Shown in pieces: positions 36,240 to 48,180 of a DNA stretch of 64,000 nt. Under the pieces are notes generated by a model. The model was not told the DNA's origin. It saw only the letters and a list, made by a program, of their open reading frames with translations, and did not search any database. The stretch spans positions 16,620,519 to 16,684,518 of the forward strand of contig NC_133287.1 of assembly GCF_005239225.2 (NCBI RefSeq), read 5' to 3'. Every line of letters begins with the position of its first letter. Within the stretch, counting starts at the first letter, position 1. Made by a program: the position numbers and the translations under genes. The stretch is from Populus alba (Eukaryota; Streptophyta; Magnoliopsida; Malpighiales; Salicaceae).

Positions 36240-37030
36240 TGGATTTCTAAGTCCAATTGGATATGGGGTATAGCCAAACCTAGGGGAAATGGGTATGGTG
36301 CCTTGCTAGATCCATGGTGACTTGGGGTCATCTCATGGTTGAATCCAGGTATAATGAGTCTGGTATCTTGTTATACCCACAATGACTTGGGCTTTGCTTA
36401 TAGTTGAAACCAAGTTTACTGAGTTTTGCATCTTGCCGAACTCATGGTGACTTGAACTCTTATACCTAAACCTAAGTATGTTAGGTCTGACATCTTGCTA
36501 GACCTGCGATGACTTGGGCTCAGCTCATGGTTGAACCCGAGTATATTGAGTTTAACATCTTGCCAAACTCGTGGTGACTTAGGATCAGCTTGTGGTTGAA
36601 CTCGAGTATGTTAGGTTTGGCATTTAGCCGGACTCGCGATGACTTGGGCTTAGCTTATGTTGAACCCGAGTATATTGGGTTTGATATCTCACTAGACCAA
36701 TGATAACTTGGGCTCAGCTCATTGCTGAATCCAAGTATATTATGTATGATATCTCGTCAAACCCTTGGTGGCTTAGGCTCTTCTCATGGCTGAACCCATA
36801 GTATCTTGGATCTAACATCTCACTAGACTCACGGTGACTTTTGCTCAGCTTATAGCCAAACCCAAGTATTTTAGGTATGGCACCTCTTTAAACCCATGGT
36901 GACTTAGCTAGACTCATGACTGAACCCAAGTATATTAGGTTTAGCACCTCGTCAAATCCACAATAATTTAGGCTCAACTTTTGGTTTAACCCAAGTAAGT
37001 TAGGTCTAACATCTTGTCAAGCCTATGTTT
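36240..37030. repeat. 65-bp minisatellite, about 12 copies
   Basis: Regular array with a period of 63-66 bp. Each unit reads approximately 'ggtgacttgggctcagctca' then 'tggttgaacccaagtatatt' then 'aggtttgacatcttgccaga'. Unit starts are visible near 36308, 36373, 36438, 36501, 36566, 36631, 36695, 36760, 36826, 36891 and 36955, preceded by a divergent first unit. Units differ by 10-25 percent by eye. The frame is interrupted by stops, so it is not a protein repeat. Confidence 0.85.
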
Positions 37031-37574
37031 GATTAGGTTAACACCTTATTTATGGATTTAGACTCTTTCAAAGCTCAAAACTATTGAGTTAAAAAAATAT
37101 TGACTCATTAGTTTCCCTCTTAAATCGTTATGTATGTTAGGTATATAGATTTAAAAGACTTTTTGGGAGACAATTGGTCAAACTATGCTGCCTTATTTGG
37201 GTGAAAAACATCTCCCTAAATTGATCTGAAAGGATGTCGTAGGGGAAGCGTAAAGGTTTTTTTTAAAAAAAAAAACCATTCAGCTACGTGTAATTAATTT
37301 GTTAGATGCTTAGGCTTTCTAGGGTTTATAATGTAACACCAAGTGCCTTTCATTTATTGATAGGAATAAGAGGTGATGTCTTATATGAACCATCTTTTTC
37401 CCTTAGTTTCATTTTTTAATTTTGCTAAAATTTTCCTTTACTTTCTCTGAACTAGAAGTCTAATACGAAATCATATAAGAGAAAATCTCTTCATAGAGAA
37501 GTCATTCACTTAGCTAAACACATAAATCTTCATCTTTTTTTTTTTTTATCCAAAGACTTGTTAAAAAATTTAAG

Positions 37575-38345
37575 AATGGCTTCTAGAAAAGAAAACAAAA
37601 ATATGTCTCCTAAAGAGATTTCAATTTTAGACCTATAATTGAAATCACTTGTCAAGGATCTACGACTATTAGAATAGGCCTTAGATCTAAGAGATACTTT
37701 ACTCAACCTTTTATTACTAGAAGAAAGGATGAGAATGCCCCTCAATAGGTTTCAAACCTTAAGGGATAGTCAAGATTGCCGAAGACACCTATAGATAAGA
37801 CCTAGAGCACGGTGTCCCACAACCAAGTAAACTAGGCCAATCTTAAACACCTAGGGAATTACTTGGTTAGGTTACTAAAGTCTGGTGACCGTATCTAGCA
37901 GGTCACCAACAAGCATAAAAAAGGTCAATTTATCATTACTACCTCTATATGCATGTATGAGTTTGGGTACCCGTTCCTCTTACAAGAATTTAAAAAAGAT
38001 GTGCTTAGATACTATAATTTAAGCCCTAGTTAGCACCAACTTGATGGGTGGACTATTTTGTTTATTTTTGATAAATTTTTTAAAGTCCTTAAAGAGAATT
38101 CAAGCAATGTTGCACCTTGATCGGTAGTGCTAATAGAGGGCCCTTCTATCCTATAGTTCTTTAACTTCTCTAATAGGCTAAAGGGGCTTATGAAAGATAC
38201 TTTTAAAGGGAATTCCTCTTACTCAAACTTTGATTGATGAACTTGTCCTTCAAGGGGTAACATATGATCGTTACTTTAACATAATGAACAAGAATTTTGA
38301 TTCTTGTCCCAACTCTACAACAAAAATTTCCTGAATAACGACCAA
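37575..38345 (+). mobile_element. Decayed retroelement coding region (gag-like)
   Basis: From an ATG at 37576 the plus strand reads 'MASRKENKNMSPKEISILDL' then, after a stop, 'LKSLVKDLRLLE', 'ALDLRDTLLNLLLLEERM'. Further pieces around 37950-38120 ('YYNLSPS'-like, 'LINFLKSLKRIQAMLH') recall the long gag-like or plant-mobile-type proteins in large plant retroelements. Stops and shifts are frequent. The preceding ~1.3 kb, including the minisatellite, may be its LTR and leader (inference). No primer-binding site or matching second LTR was found. Confidence 0.35.
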
Positions 38346-40439
38346 TATATCACTTGTAAGTCTTAAACTTAAGATGTTACATGAAGAACTTTCCTTGATG
38401 CAAAATATGTGTAGAAAAAATACACCCTAAAGGTAGGTTCTAATCCTTTTATGTGAGATAGAGGGTAAGTTTACTACTTGGTCTTTAAAAAAAAAGTCTC
38501 TTATTGTCCTAGCGATCACCCTTGTGGTGGCAATATGGGAGAATCAATAGGTAATAGAATGACACTTATATTGATCATTGACAATCCAAGCACTCAATAA
38601 AGAATTGGATGGTTTCATGAACTTAAACCCTAATTAAAAGTCATAGGGCAAGTCGTTATTCCCCTACCTAACCTGAAGTTTTCATATGTGTGCATTCCAA
38701 AGCATGTTAAAGCGTAAATAAGTAAGCCAAATGTGAAAATAAAATGCATCAAATCAAATAAACCACATAAAACACATAAAACCTAGTCCAATAATGTCAA
38801 AACATAAAATTCCTAGTGGAGTTGTTATTCTATCGCACTTGACACTAGCAGTATGGCGTTAGCGGAGGTCAAGAAGTTGTCATCTAGTTATTTGATTCAT
38901 GCTCATTGGGAGACCTAAATGTACTAGTCTTATTAGAAATTCCAAGGGTAAAGCACTAGTTTTTGCTAGGAAATGTATTGGCAACACCAACACATCTTAC
39001 ATGAGGTAAGATACACTATGTGATTTAGATATGGTTTAAAGGTTTTGATTAGTTCCTAACTGGTGGTCAGTATATGGCTTAGAAAAAAAAATTATTTTTA
39101 TGAATAAATCTAGCATTTTAAATTTATTATATTATGGGCTCGTATGCCCAAATAAATTTTCATGGAAAGAATCCATATAAATACCCTGACAGGATCCACA
39201 TATCATGGAAAGCCATAAAATAAATCCCTAATTTTTTCATTTTACATTTTAAACCCCATAAAATTAAATTAAAAACCAATTGATTAAAATTGGGTTACAA
39301 CATGTTATATCATTTGAGCTAGATATTTAGATCTCTATTTCTACCCTAATAGTTCAATCCTTTTTTAGTTGATTGCTAAATAAAATGAGTAAAAAAATAA
39401 TGACTCTTCACTTATATTATATTTAATATTCTCATGAGCCTGGATTAAAGTGTGATTCGGTTTTTCGTTTTTTATACTAGAATTTGAACTTTTACTATAA
39501 ATCAATTTTTTATATAGAGAGATTTTAAAAAAAAAAGAATTTATTTCTTGAACACCATTTTTGTCGCAACTTAGATCTTGTATATCATTGATAGGTTAAA
39601 AAATGTGTTTTTTATATTTGTTTTATATATATATATATATTATTTGGTTTTTAATTTAAAATGAATAAAATATTTTAAAACTAGTCCAAAACTTAAAAAA
39701 TAAATTAAATCCAACTCGTTTTTTAAAAGTCAAGTTAGGAAAAGAAAAGACAAAAACCAAATTAAAATATTCAATTCAATTTGATTATTTGGTTGAGAAG
39801 ATGTTTAGAAATATAGTAGTGATTGTTTTTTAAAACATTTTTTATTTTAAAAAAATTATTTTTAACATTAATATATTAAAAAAATCTAAAAATATTTAAA
39901 AAAAAAAACTCTTGAAACTCCAAACTATACCTTTAACTTGGACAGACATCACCTATAGTGTAGATGTTTAATATTATTATATTTGCGTGTAGATTTTATT
40001 CTTGTATTTGATAAGTGTAAAATGTTGATATTGTTACGGTAATATATTAACCTACCCCTGTAAGTAAGTATTTCTGTCATTATCTCCATTATAAAAGCAC
40101 TCATCATTTCGATGGAGGTAAGCCACACCTCTGGCTGTCGCCTGTCACCAAAAGAAGAGTGGAAATTTAAAATATTTTTTAGGCATTTTCGTTTGATGAG
40201 GTCAGTGGTGTTTCGCATTTTCAATGCATAGGCACTACTGTCGTGACTGATGAACAGTGGCCTCTGGAAATAATTAAATTATATCACCATCCATATTGGA
40301 TTCCTTTCTGTTCCAAGCTCCTAGTGTGCTTTTTTCGGTTTTGCCGCTGCCACCCCACTGACCCTGAAATCACCCCCTCATCTGTAATTTATTACGCAAG
40401 TTTTTTTTTGATAATCACTTTCCTACCCTTATATTTTGT
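38346..40439. other. Gene-free intergenic stretch
   Basis: The first part probably continues the decayed retroelement. A degenerate AT-rich repeat copy lies near 39830-39930. Short ORFs at 39949-40224 (-) and 40243-40461 (+) overlap or flank the promoter of the next gene and show no domain. Confidence 0.4.
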
Positions 40440-40446
40440 TATAAAT
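40440..40446 (+). promoter_or_regulatory. TATA box of the organ-specific protein gene
   Basis: TATAAAT lies 64 bp before the ATG at 40510. Transcription would start near 40470, giving a leader of about 40 bases. The spacing fits a compact, strongly expressed plant promoter. Confidence 0.55.
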
Positions 40447-40509
40447 GGCAGAGAAGCCTAGCTACCATACAAAGTACGGGTATCAAGATCAAGGTGTAGA
40501 ATACTAGAC

Positions 40510-41078
40510 ATGAAGTCTTTCTGGGCTGTTCTTGTTCTCGTCTCTTTTCTCTCGGTAAGCATTTCATAACCATGTGAAACCCTCAGATTCCAGACACGTC
40601 ATGCTATTTCTTCTTTCTTTCTGATGCCCTCAATTTGATTTGTACAAAAGATCCTTCTAATTCTTTGTTTCCCCTCCTGGATTCATGAATCGGTCCCCTC
40701 TAGTAGTATATCTAGTTAAAGAAGATCTAAAGTTGTTGACTGGGTTGTTGCTGCTTGTTTTGTACATTTTCCATCTAGTTTACGCCCTAGCTAACATGCT
40801 CTTCACCTGTTTGGACTCAGTTTGCTGAGCTCAGGGATGCAAGAAAGGAGCCGAGGGAATATTACTGGAAGAGCATGATGAAGGATCAGCCTATGCCGGA
40901 ATCAATCAAGGACCTTTTCGTTCAAGATCCTGCCGGCGCCGGCAAACTGAACCATTTTGTCAAGGATTTCGATACGAGGCACACCGCCATCATATATCAC
41001 AGTCAGGACGGGAAGGACAAGCTGAAAGAAACGAATGCTCGGGATCACGAGGAAGACGACAAGGCATATGCGCCATGA
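40510..41078 (+). CDS. Organ-specific protein, P4/S2 type
   Basis: Small secreted plant protein of the organ-specific P4/S2 family (DUF2775 type), 100 aa, molecular function unknown. CDS join: 40510-40554 and 40821-41078. Exon 1 encodes the hydrophobic start MKSFWAVLVLVSFLS, completed by FAEL from exon 2 to form a signal peptide; the first in-frame ATG of exon 2 (40875) is internal. The family hallmarks are 'EYYWKSMMKDQPMPESIKDL' and 'FVKDFDTRHTAIIYH', then a charged tail ending DDKAYAP. The intron is 266 bp, GT-AG, phase 0. A possible polyadenylation signal AATAAA lies near 41262. The gene has a single copy of the core motif, unlike longer members with several. Confidence 0.93.
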
Positions 41079-42396
41079 GGAGAGAAAACTTGCGATCAAG
41101 ACCTATCACTTGTGTTTGTGGAGCATCAAGGAGTGCTGTGCTTTTAACTGTTTAATTAGTGTGTGCAAGTGTGGCTATGTTGTTAAATAATTAAAGATGT
41201 GCTCATAAAATTAAGCGCAAGTGGGTAGCTATATGAAGGTGGTTCAGAAACCGTAACTTCAATAAAAAGAGAATCATATCTCTTAAGAAATTATCAATTA
41301 AATACGTTTTTGTCAAGAATATTGTCAGGTCATTCACTAAAAGTTAAAAGCTATGTACTTGATTGCTCGGATCTAAAAATCTTTAGCCATGTGAGTGGTT
41401 GATGTTTTCTCTTACAGTGGATAAAGAAGCAGCAAATCCTAGCTTCTGCAGAAAATAGCACCAGAAACATCTGCTTGCAAGATACTGATGTTCGCTAAAA
41501 TCTTCAGGTCCCTAGCCATGCACGGTCACCAAAGCTTTCGCGCTTCATGTTGATTCCCATAATAAGAATATGATCTGGGTTCAGAAATTAATTCCGTTTT
41601 TTTTTTGGTTGGAAAGTAAATTTTTTAGAAAGTGATTTTAAAAAAATATAGATTTACAAAAAGTGATTTATTTTGTTTGATAGTATTATAAAAAATAAGT
41701 TGAAAAATATATTTTGGTATTTTTTTATATTATAGAAAATAAGTTGGAAAATAATTTATTAATACTTTAATTTAAAAAAAAATATTAAAATAATGAATAA
41801 CAACTCTTACAAATTAAAAAATTGAATTAAATGAAATTGAAAAAAAAAATTAATTTTATAAATTATCTTAAATAAAATAAATAACAATCAAAATAATGAA
41901 GATCAAATCTAACAAAAAAATTAAAAAATAATGAAATTAAAAAGATATATAATTTCATAAATTTTTCAAATAAAATAAATAACATTCAAAAGAATAGGGA
42001 CCAAATCTAATAAATAAAGAATTTCAATTAAAAAATAACAAGAAAAAATTAAATAATAATCACAAAAATAAGTACCAAAATTGATATAAAAATCAAATTA
42101 AATTAAATTCTAAGGAATGAAATTGAAAAAAATAATAATTTAAAACAAAATATATAGCAATCAAAAGTTTAAAGACCAAATTTGATATAATAAGCAAATA
42201 ACATTACATTTCTAAATTTTTCATAACTTCTAAAAAGTGTTTCCGTTTAAAATAAAAAGAAAATAATTTTTTAAAAATCAAGTTAAACTTTTTTTTAACT
42301 GAAAAGTATTTTTTATTAATCAACTTTTATAATGATAAATAAATATAAAAATATTTTAAAAATCATTTTTTATAAAAATAAACGAGATATAAGAGC
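41079..42396. other. 3' UTR and AT-rich intergenic DNA
   Basis: The first ~200 bp hold the 3' UTR of the organ-specific gene. From about 41600 the sequence is AT-rich with repeated phrases such as 'aaataacaatcaaaa...gaccaaatctaa', which recur several times to 42190 and look like a decayed repeat. No gene. Confidence 0.45.
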
Positions 42397-42404
42397 ATCG
42401 TGAT
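42397..42404 (+). repeat. hAT target-site duplication, left
   Basis: ATCGTGAT, identical to 46697-46704. The 8-bp length is diagnostic of the hAT superfamily. Confidence 0.85.
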
Positions 42405-42469
42405 CAAGGTTGTCAAAAACGCATTTTTGACACGACACGGAACATTCAATTTAAACTCGACTCGTAAAC

Positions 42470-42570
42470 TCGAATCGTAAAATCGTAAAATCGGAAGTAA
42501 AATTTTTTTAATTAAAATCGTAAAATCGGAAGTAAATTTTTTCTAGCTAAAATCGTAAAATCGCAAGTAA
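42470..42570. repeat. hAT subterminal motif cluster, left end
   Basis: AAATCGTAAAATCG occurs three times near 42476-42565, each followed by 'gaagtaaa' or 'caagtaaa'. The same TCGTAAAATCG core is in the right-end palindrome, so these are candidate transposase-binding sites (inference). Confidence 0.7.
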
Positions 42571-42580
42571 AATATTTTAA

Positions 42581-42735
42581 ACAATACAAATATCCAAACA
42601 TATTAAATTACATAATTCAAATAAAAGTAAAATAAACAATACAAATATCCAAACATCTTAAAATACATAATTCAAATAAAAGTAAAATAAACAATACAAA
42701 TATCCAAACATCTTAAAATACATAATTCAAAATAA
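42581..42735. repeat. 55-bp tandem repeat inside the hAT element, about 3 copies
   Basis: Units start at 42581, 42636 and 42691, each with 'acaatacaaatatccaaaca' and 'acataattcaaataaaagta'. They lie between the subterminal motifs and the end of the transposase gene. Confidence 0.85.
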
Positions 42736-42782
42736 AAATTCATACATGTCCATAGTATTTCAATAAGTAAAAGTTAACACAC

Positions 42783-45305
42783 CTAAAATAAACAGTCTGT
42801 AGGTGTGTCATGTAAACTAAACACACCCTCATTGCCTTTGTCTCCCTCGTTATTCCTAAAACAGTAATTAAAATCATTACCATCTAAAAGATTATTACTA
42901 CTACTACTCGTACCAGCACCGATATTAAGAACATTAGTGCTACTGCTAGTACCAGGACCAACACCAATGTTGTCAACAATATGTAACTCCAAGCTCCTTG
43001 AATTATCTGGATTGACATCATTCTGAATCTCTAAATCATCTTCAGTTCCATGACACTCCATCCCAACATCATTAAGATTTTCTTCATCATCACTTTCATT
43101 TTCTTTACCGTTTTTTCCTTCGTGTTGCACCATCAATGACATCAAGCAAATTAAAGTTGGATGAACCATCATGTTTCTCTCCCTCGGTTATCCAATCATC
43201 ATCAGATGAGAGATTATCAAAAGCTTCACCAAAATCATTAGCTTGCTTTTTGACTTGGCTATCATTTAATTTGAGATTGCACATTACAAATACCAAGTCA
43301 TTCATTTTTTTCTGGTGCAAACGATTTCTTCGTTTTGTATGAACCTATGTAAGCAATTTAAATTAATACCATATAAGATTCTTATAAAATATAAAAACAT
43401 TAAAAGGAAAAAGGAAAAGGAAAAAACTTACCATCTCAAATGCACTCCAATTTCGCTCGCATCCAGATGAACTACAAGTCAAGCTTAGAACTCGAATTGC
43501 AAATTTTTGTAGCTCTGGACATTCATCCCCATAAAGAATCCCACCATTTAGCTGGAGTCTTTTTATCCCTTGTTATCTTAGCCGCCTCAATACCGAACAA
43601 CCCACTTGCATCCTTGAATGAATCAAGTTGCAAGTCAATTTTACACCTTTCACTTGCATCGGGCACCATCCTTTCTAAGCATTGATATAATCCAATTTTA
43701 ATGTTGGCATTAACTTTAAAATTAGAATTATAATGATAATGAGGATTCAAATAATATGCTGCTGCATGTAAAGGTCTGTGAAGTTGAAGTTCCCATCTTG
43801 CATCAATGATATTCCATATAGGCATATAACTACAAAACAAATAAGAATATTATCATCAATATTATAATCAAATGATAGTATCATAGTAGTAAATAAATAA
43901 TTAGCAAGATATATAATTAGTACCTTTTTTTCACATAACCAAAATTCACTTGTATCTTCTCTTTTGCTTGATCCATTGCTTCATATATAAAACCCATAGC
44001 TGGTTTCTCATCTGAATCAACCAATCGAAGAACTTTTATCAGAGGATATGCTGCCTTAATACATGTAGTAACATCATGCCAAAACTTGCTGTCCAAAACA
44101 CAACTTTGAATTCGCTTCCCTTCTTCTATTTTTGAAAACCTACATGACCTCCATTGGATGGAAGTAAACATTGTCATCAACTGTATCTTACAATCACTCA
44201 AACATCCAAGAGTTAAGTATGCAGTAGCAAAATCTAGTGGCAGCAGGCCTAATCAAATCCTTTCCTTTTGTGAAGTGTCTGAGCATGGAAATGAGAATAG
44301 TTCTTGAATATATGTATGAAGTGATTCTCCTCCCATTAGCAATAGTTACTTGATGGACCTCTAGTTTCTTCTCAAAATCTTCCAATATCAAGTCAATACA
44401 ATGGGCTGCACATGGTGTCCAAAAACAATCTTTTTTCTTTTTCCCATCAATAATTGCCCTGCTGCCTTATAATTTGCAGCATTGTCAGTGACTACTTGCA
44501 CCACATTTTCCTCTCCAATCCTCTCCACAATAGCATCCAACATCTCAAATACTTTATCAGCAGTCTTGGATATATTAGAGGTATCTACAGATGATAAAAA
44601 AACAGTCCCTTTAGGACTATTAACCAAAAAGTTGCAAATAGAACGCCTTTTCTTATCAGTCCATCCATCAGACATTATTGAGCAACCTGTTTTTTTCCAT
44701 TCTAAGTTGTACTCCTTAAGCAAGTTGATTGTGTGATCTACTTCTTGCTTCAAATACTTCTCTCTAATATCATGGTAGGATGGAGGCTTAAAACCTGGCC
44801 CATGCTTTGCAACCAATTCAAGTGCCTTAACAAATTCAGGGTTTTTCACACAATTAAATGGAATTGCACTGGTGTAGAAAAATCTTGCAATTTGTTGACA
44901 TGCTTCTTCTCTAAGATCTTTTTTCAGCAGGTGATTGATGGTAGTTTGTGTACTTCCACTCCCACTTGCTACTCTCTTTCCTTTGTCCACTGAGGTAATT
45001 TCATTCCCTTCATCATTATCTTCATCTTTTCCAATATATTGGAAAGCCTTTCTTTTCTTCTCAGATGCTTCTTGATTTTTCACCAGAAGATTCAAAATTA
45101 TCTTCTTTACATCTTCTAGTACTTGCTGGCATGGCTCAACATCCTTTCGAGTGCAAGCCAAATGATGCTTGAAACGGTAAATGCCTCCACTAATAATTTT
45201 CTGACAAAACTTGCACTGCACTTTTTTTGAATTCTTGTCAACATCTATACCATATTGCCATCCCACGTCAAGTCTATTGCCACTTGTAGTTTTTTTAGAA
45301 GCCAT
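42783..45305 (-). pseudogene. hAT transposase, almost intact (four 1-base frameshifts)
   Basis: The exon layout is the complement of 45305-43924, 43829-43432 and 43344-42783, with two GT-AG introns. The first ORF (45305-44388) has a BED zinc finger ('VQCKFCQKIISGG', then HH and CC ligands at about residues 30-58) and a DUF659 block ('CSIMSDGWTDKKRRSICNFL', 'VVTDNAANYKAAG'). Later pieces hold 'HCIDLILEDFEKK', 'YLNPHYHYN' and the C-terminal dimerisation motif 'SSSGCERNWSAFEM' and 'VHTKRRNRL'. The frame breaks at about 44431-44442, 44229-44232, 43533-43535 and 43111-43116, each within a homopolymer run. The break may be real decay or sequence error. Confidence 0.88.
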
Positions 45306-46639
45306 GTATCCTACAATTCAAGAATAATTTGTTTCTTGCAGATCAATCATTTGTTTAAGAATTACAATTTACAAATATGCATGTTGTATCCTACAAAAAT
45401 ACATTCACAGGTTAACAAAGAAGAGTCATTTTTTTCTTATTGGAACTGTAATCCTAGATGGATAAATCATGATAGTTTAGACGTGAATTGTTTTCTTATG
45501 AAATACTTTTATTTATACATAGTTTTTTTTATTAGCAATTCTGATTACTCAACATCTTTTGCTCCAAATTTGCAACCATTATTACATTCCTTTTTTTTTT
45601 TCTTCTAATCATTATTACAACCATTTTATATTCCTTGAGCTGTTATCAATTCGAAGTTTACAACCATTTTAAATTCAAAATCACAGAATAACGCAGTCTT
45701 CCATAGTTCCATACTTCCATTTCTGTCACAGAATCACGATAATTCAAAATCACATTACAACGCAGTCTTCGGTGGGAACTGATCAAAATGATTCAATTGA
45801 TCAATAGGAAAACGATAATTCACGAAATCACAAAATCACATAATCACATTACATTCAACTGCATCTTCTTGCAGCAAATTACATTCAGCAGAATCACAAG
45901 TTCCATGGGAACTGATCAACAGGGCATTCGGACTTCCAAGACTAATCAGCAAAATACATTCACAAAATACATTCAGCAGAACTAATCACCGATTCCAAGA
46001 CTACCAAAGCAAGCAAGATCAACAGGGCATTCGGTTCCAAGACTAATCAGTAATCACCGATTCACAGCAAACCAAGACGATGAACATAGATTCACAGCAA
46101 ACCCAGATAATTTTTTGTCTCTAATCACCGATTCACCACCATTAGATACAAAAAAAACAAAGCTTGGGTTCCCAATTCGTACCTTCGTCTCGCTCTGGAG
46201 TGTGAGACAGAGAGGGGATGACTGGACGAAGTTGCGACTTTGGAGTCAGGGAGGTGACCGTGTGAGACAGGGACGATGAAGTCACTGACGAAGCTGCGAG
46301 ACAGGGACGAAGACGAAGGGGACGGACGAAGACGAAGTCGAGGACTCGAGAGACAGGGACGAAGACGAAAAAGACGAGGTCGGCTGCTCGGGCACTCGGG
46401 TTGGATTTGCGAATTTGGGAAAGAAAAGAGATTGTGGTTTACTGCCACCGTGGCTTGTTTCATAATTGTCAATTTCTCATTTCTAATTTTCGGCCTTCGC
46501 AGGAACCTTTTACAAACTCGGGAAAACGTAACGTTTTTAACGTTTTTTACGAGTCAACCGATTTTTCTGCGAGTTTGACCAAGTCAACCCGATTTTGCAG
46601 ATTTTCGAGTTTTAACTCCGACTCTACACGTTTTCTGTC

Positions 46640-46677
46640 TTTTAACTCGTAAAATCGGACGATTTTACGAGTTAAAA
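46640..46677. repeat. Near-perfect palindrome near the right end of the hAT element
   Basis: Two 18-bp arms (TTTTAACTCGTAAAATCG and its complement) are separated by two bases. It lies 19 bp inside the right terminus and contains the same TCGTAAAATCG core as the left subterminal cluster. Confidence 0.9.
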
Positions 46678-46696
46678 CGCATTTTTAACAACCATG

Positions 46697-46704
46697 ATCG
46701 TGAT
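46697..46704 (+). repeat. hAT target-site duplication, right
   Basis: ATCGTGAT directly after the right terminus, identical to the left copy. Confidence 0.85.
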
Positions 46705-48029
46705 CTTTAGACCCTTATCATGTACGATCACCAAAATTTTAGGGCTTTTTCGAGTATCCTAAAAGGTGGCCTGGGTTTTTAGAGAATAAAAGTAATAGCA
46801 ATCTGAAGTGGAGTTTTAGTATATCGGCTAGAAGAATGTAGAGATTGGGATCAGGGATTTCTCTTAAAAGGTTTTAGATTCAGCCTTAAAGGTATGAGGT
46901 GGAGATTCGTGTTCTATTAAATAATAGAAAGTATCATTATTTTTATTTTTAAAAAAAAAAAAAAAAAAAACTAGGAAGATTTTGTTTTGTAAGCACTTGA
47001 TTAAATATTATTACAGGTCACTATGATTTGAAAACAATCCACAAATATTCATAAAAGCACAAGCTAATACTTGATTTGATAAAAATACATTGTATTTCAA
47101 AAACCATAATATGTAGCAATAATAATATATAAACTAAGAAAATGGTGTTTCAATGTAGCACCATTACCATATTTTTCTGTTATATTAAAAATGAGATTTA
47201 GATCTTACTTGTTTTTTATTAAAGCATATATTTTTTTATTATATTTTATTATATATGAGTATCAATTTTTTGATTCACAGTTATATTTTTTACTCGTTAT
47301 AAAAAAAATATATTAATAATACATACACATTAATTCATTTGCGTCAGAAAAAAATTATTCAACCTACAGCTAGGTGAGTCAAATAGAAACGTGAACACTT
47401 TTTTTGGGTTTATTGTCACAAATATTTTTTCAATTTATTTAATTAAATGCATGTATAAAATTTCTGATTTATAATTATGATTTTTTGTTGTAAAAAATGC
47501 ATTTGAAAAGCTTGTATATTTATTTTTTTTACCATAAAAATTATCTGGCAAATCATGGGTCAATAACTAGTTCAACTCTATATCTAACTTACAAGGACAT
47601 TAACAAAAAAAGAAAAAACAAAAGATATAGTTCCTAAAAATAAAACATATTAAGTAATCATGTTTTTTCATTGTAGGTTTATTTATACATTGAAAATAAT
47701 CTTAAATAACATAAAATAAAATTTTTAAATCATCCATAACCAGCATAATACCTTACTGATATTTTATTTGTCCATCAAAGCTTTAAAAATACTCAAAACA
47801 GGTCAAAAAAAGCTAATAACTAAAATTCAAGAAAATAATAAATCCGTATCAAAATATATCAAATTATTAAGCTATACATATGTAAAGATTTGTACATTTA
47901 ACCAGTGGCAGCTAGCAGGATAAGCTATAAATACATTAAAAGTGACATAAATACCTATATAATTGTACTGGATTGGAATAGCATGAGTGAAAAATTATTT
48001 TTGATATAACCAGTGGTAGCTAGCATGTG
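46705..48029. other. AT-rich gene-free stretch
   Basis: A-run of about 20 bases near 46951. No coding features or recognisable transposon domains. Confidence 0.45.
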
Positions 48030-48180
48030 TGAAAATATAGTTGCGGTTATTTTTTAAAGTATTTTTCACTTGAAAATACATTAAATTGATTTTTTTATTT
48101 TTTTAAAATTATTTTTTATATCAGCAAATTAAAATAATCTAAAAATATAAAAAATAAATATTTATTTAAAATAAAAAAAA
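48030..48180 (+). repeat. Dispersed AT-rich repeat copy
   Basis: Starts 'atatagttgcggttattttt', with core 'ttattttttatatcagcaaa'. Plus orientation, 3' edge lost. Confidence 0.55.

Larger units (their letters stand above)
42405..46696 (-). mobile_element. Full-length hAT DNA transposon (4,292 bp)
   Basis: The element is bounded by an exact 8-bp target duplication and short imperfect terminal inverted repeats: left CAAGGTTGTCAAAAACGC, right (reverse strand) CATGGTTGTTAAAAATGC. Inside are a minus-strand transposase gene (42783-45305), subterminal 'TCGTAAAATCG' motifs at both ends and a 55-bp tandem repeat near the left end. The region 45306-46640 upstream of the transposase holds the presumed promoter and leader. 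The match of length, target duplication, repeats and protein makes the superfamily call secure. Confidence 0.9.

Noticed and set aside
36240..37030. CRISPR-like regular repeats
   Set aside because: The period is regular, but there are no unique spacers; the whole unit repeats and diverges, so it is a minisatellite in plant nuclear DNA.
39949..40224. 91-codon minus ORF
   Set aside because: No family similarity, and its composition matches the surrounding AT-rich DNA.
40243..40461. 72-codon ORF upstream of the organ-specific gene
   Set aside because: It overlaps the TATA box and promoter and has no domain.
43440..45608. Plus-strand ORFs of 81-117 codons within the hAT element
   Set aside because: Antisense shadows of the transposase gene or AT-rich upstream sequence.
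46125..46652. Overlapping ORFs of 83-115 codons on both strands
   Set aside because: They lie in the hAT element upstream of its transposase. The Arg/Ser/Asp-rich translations come from simple 'acgaag' repeats.
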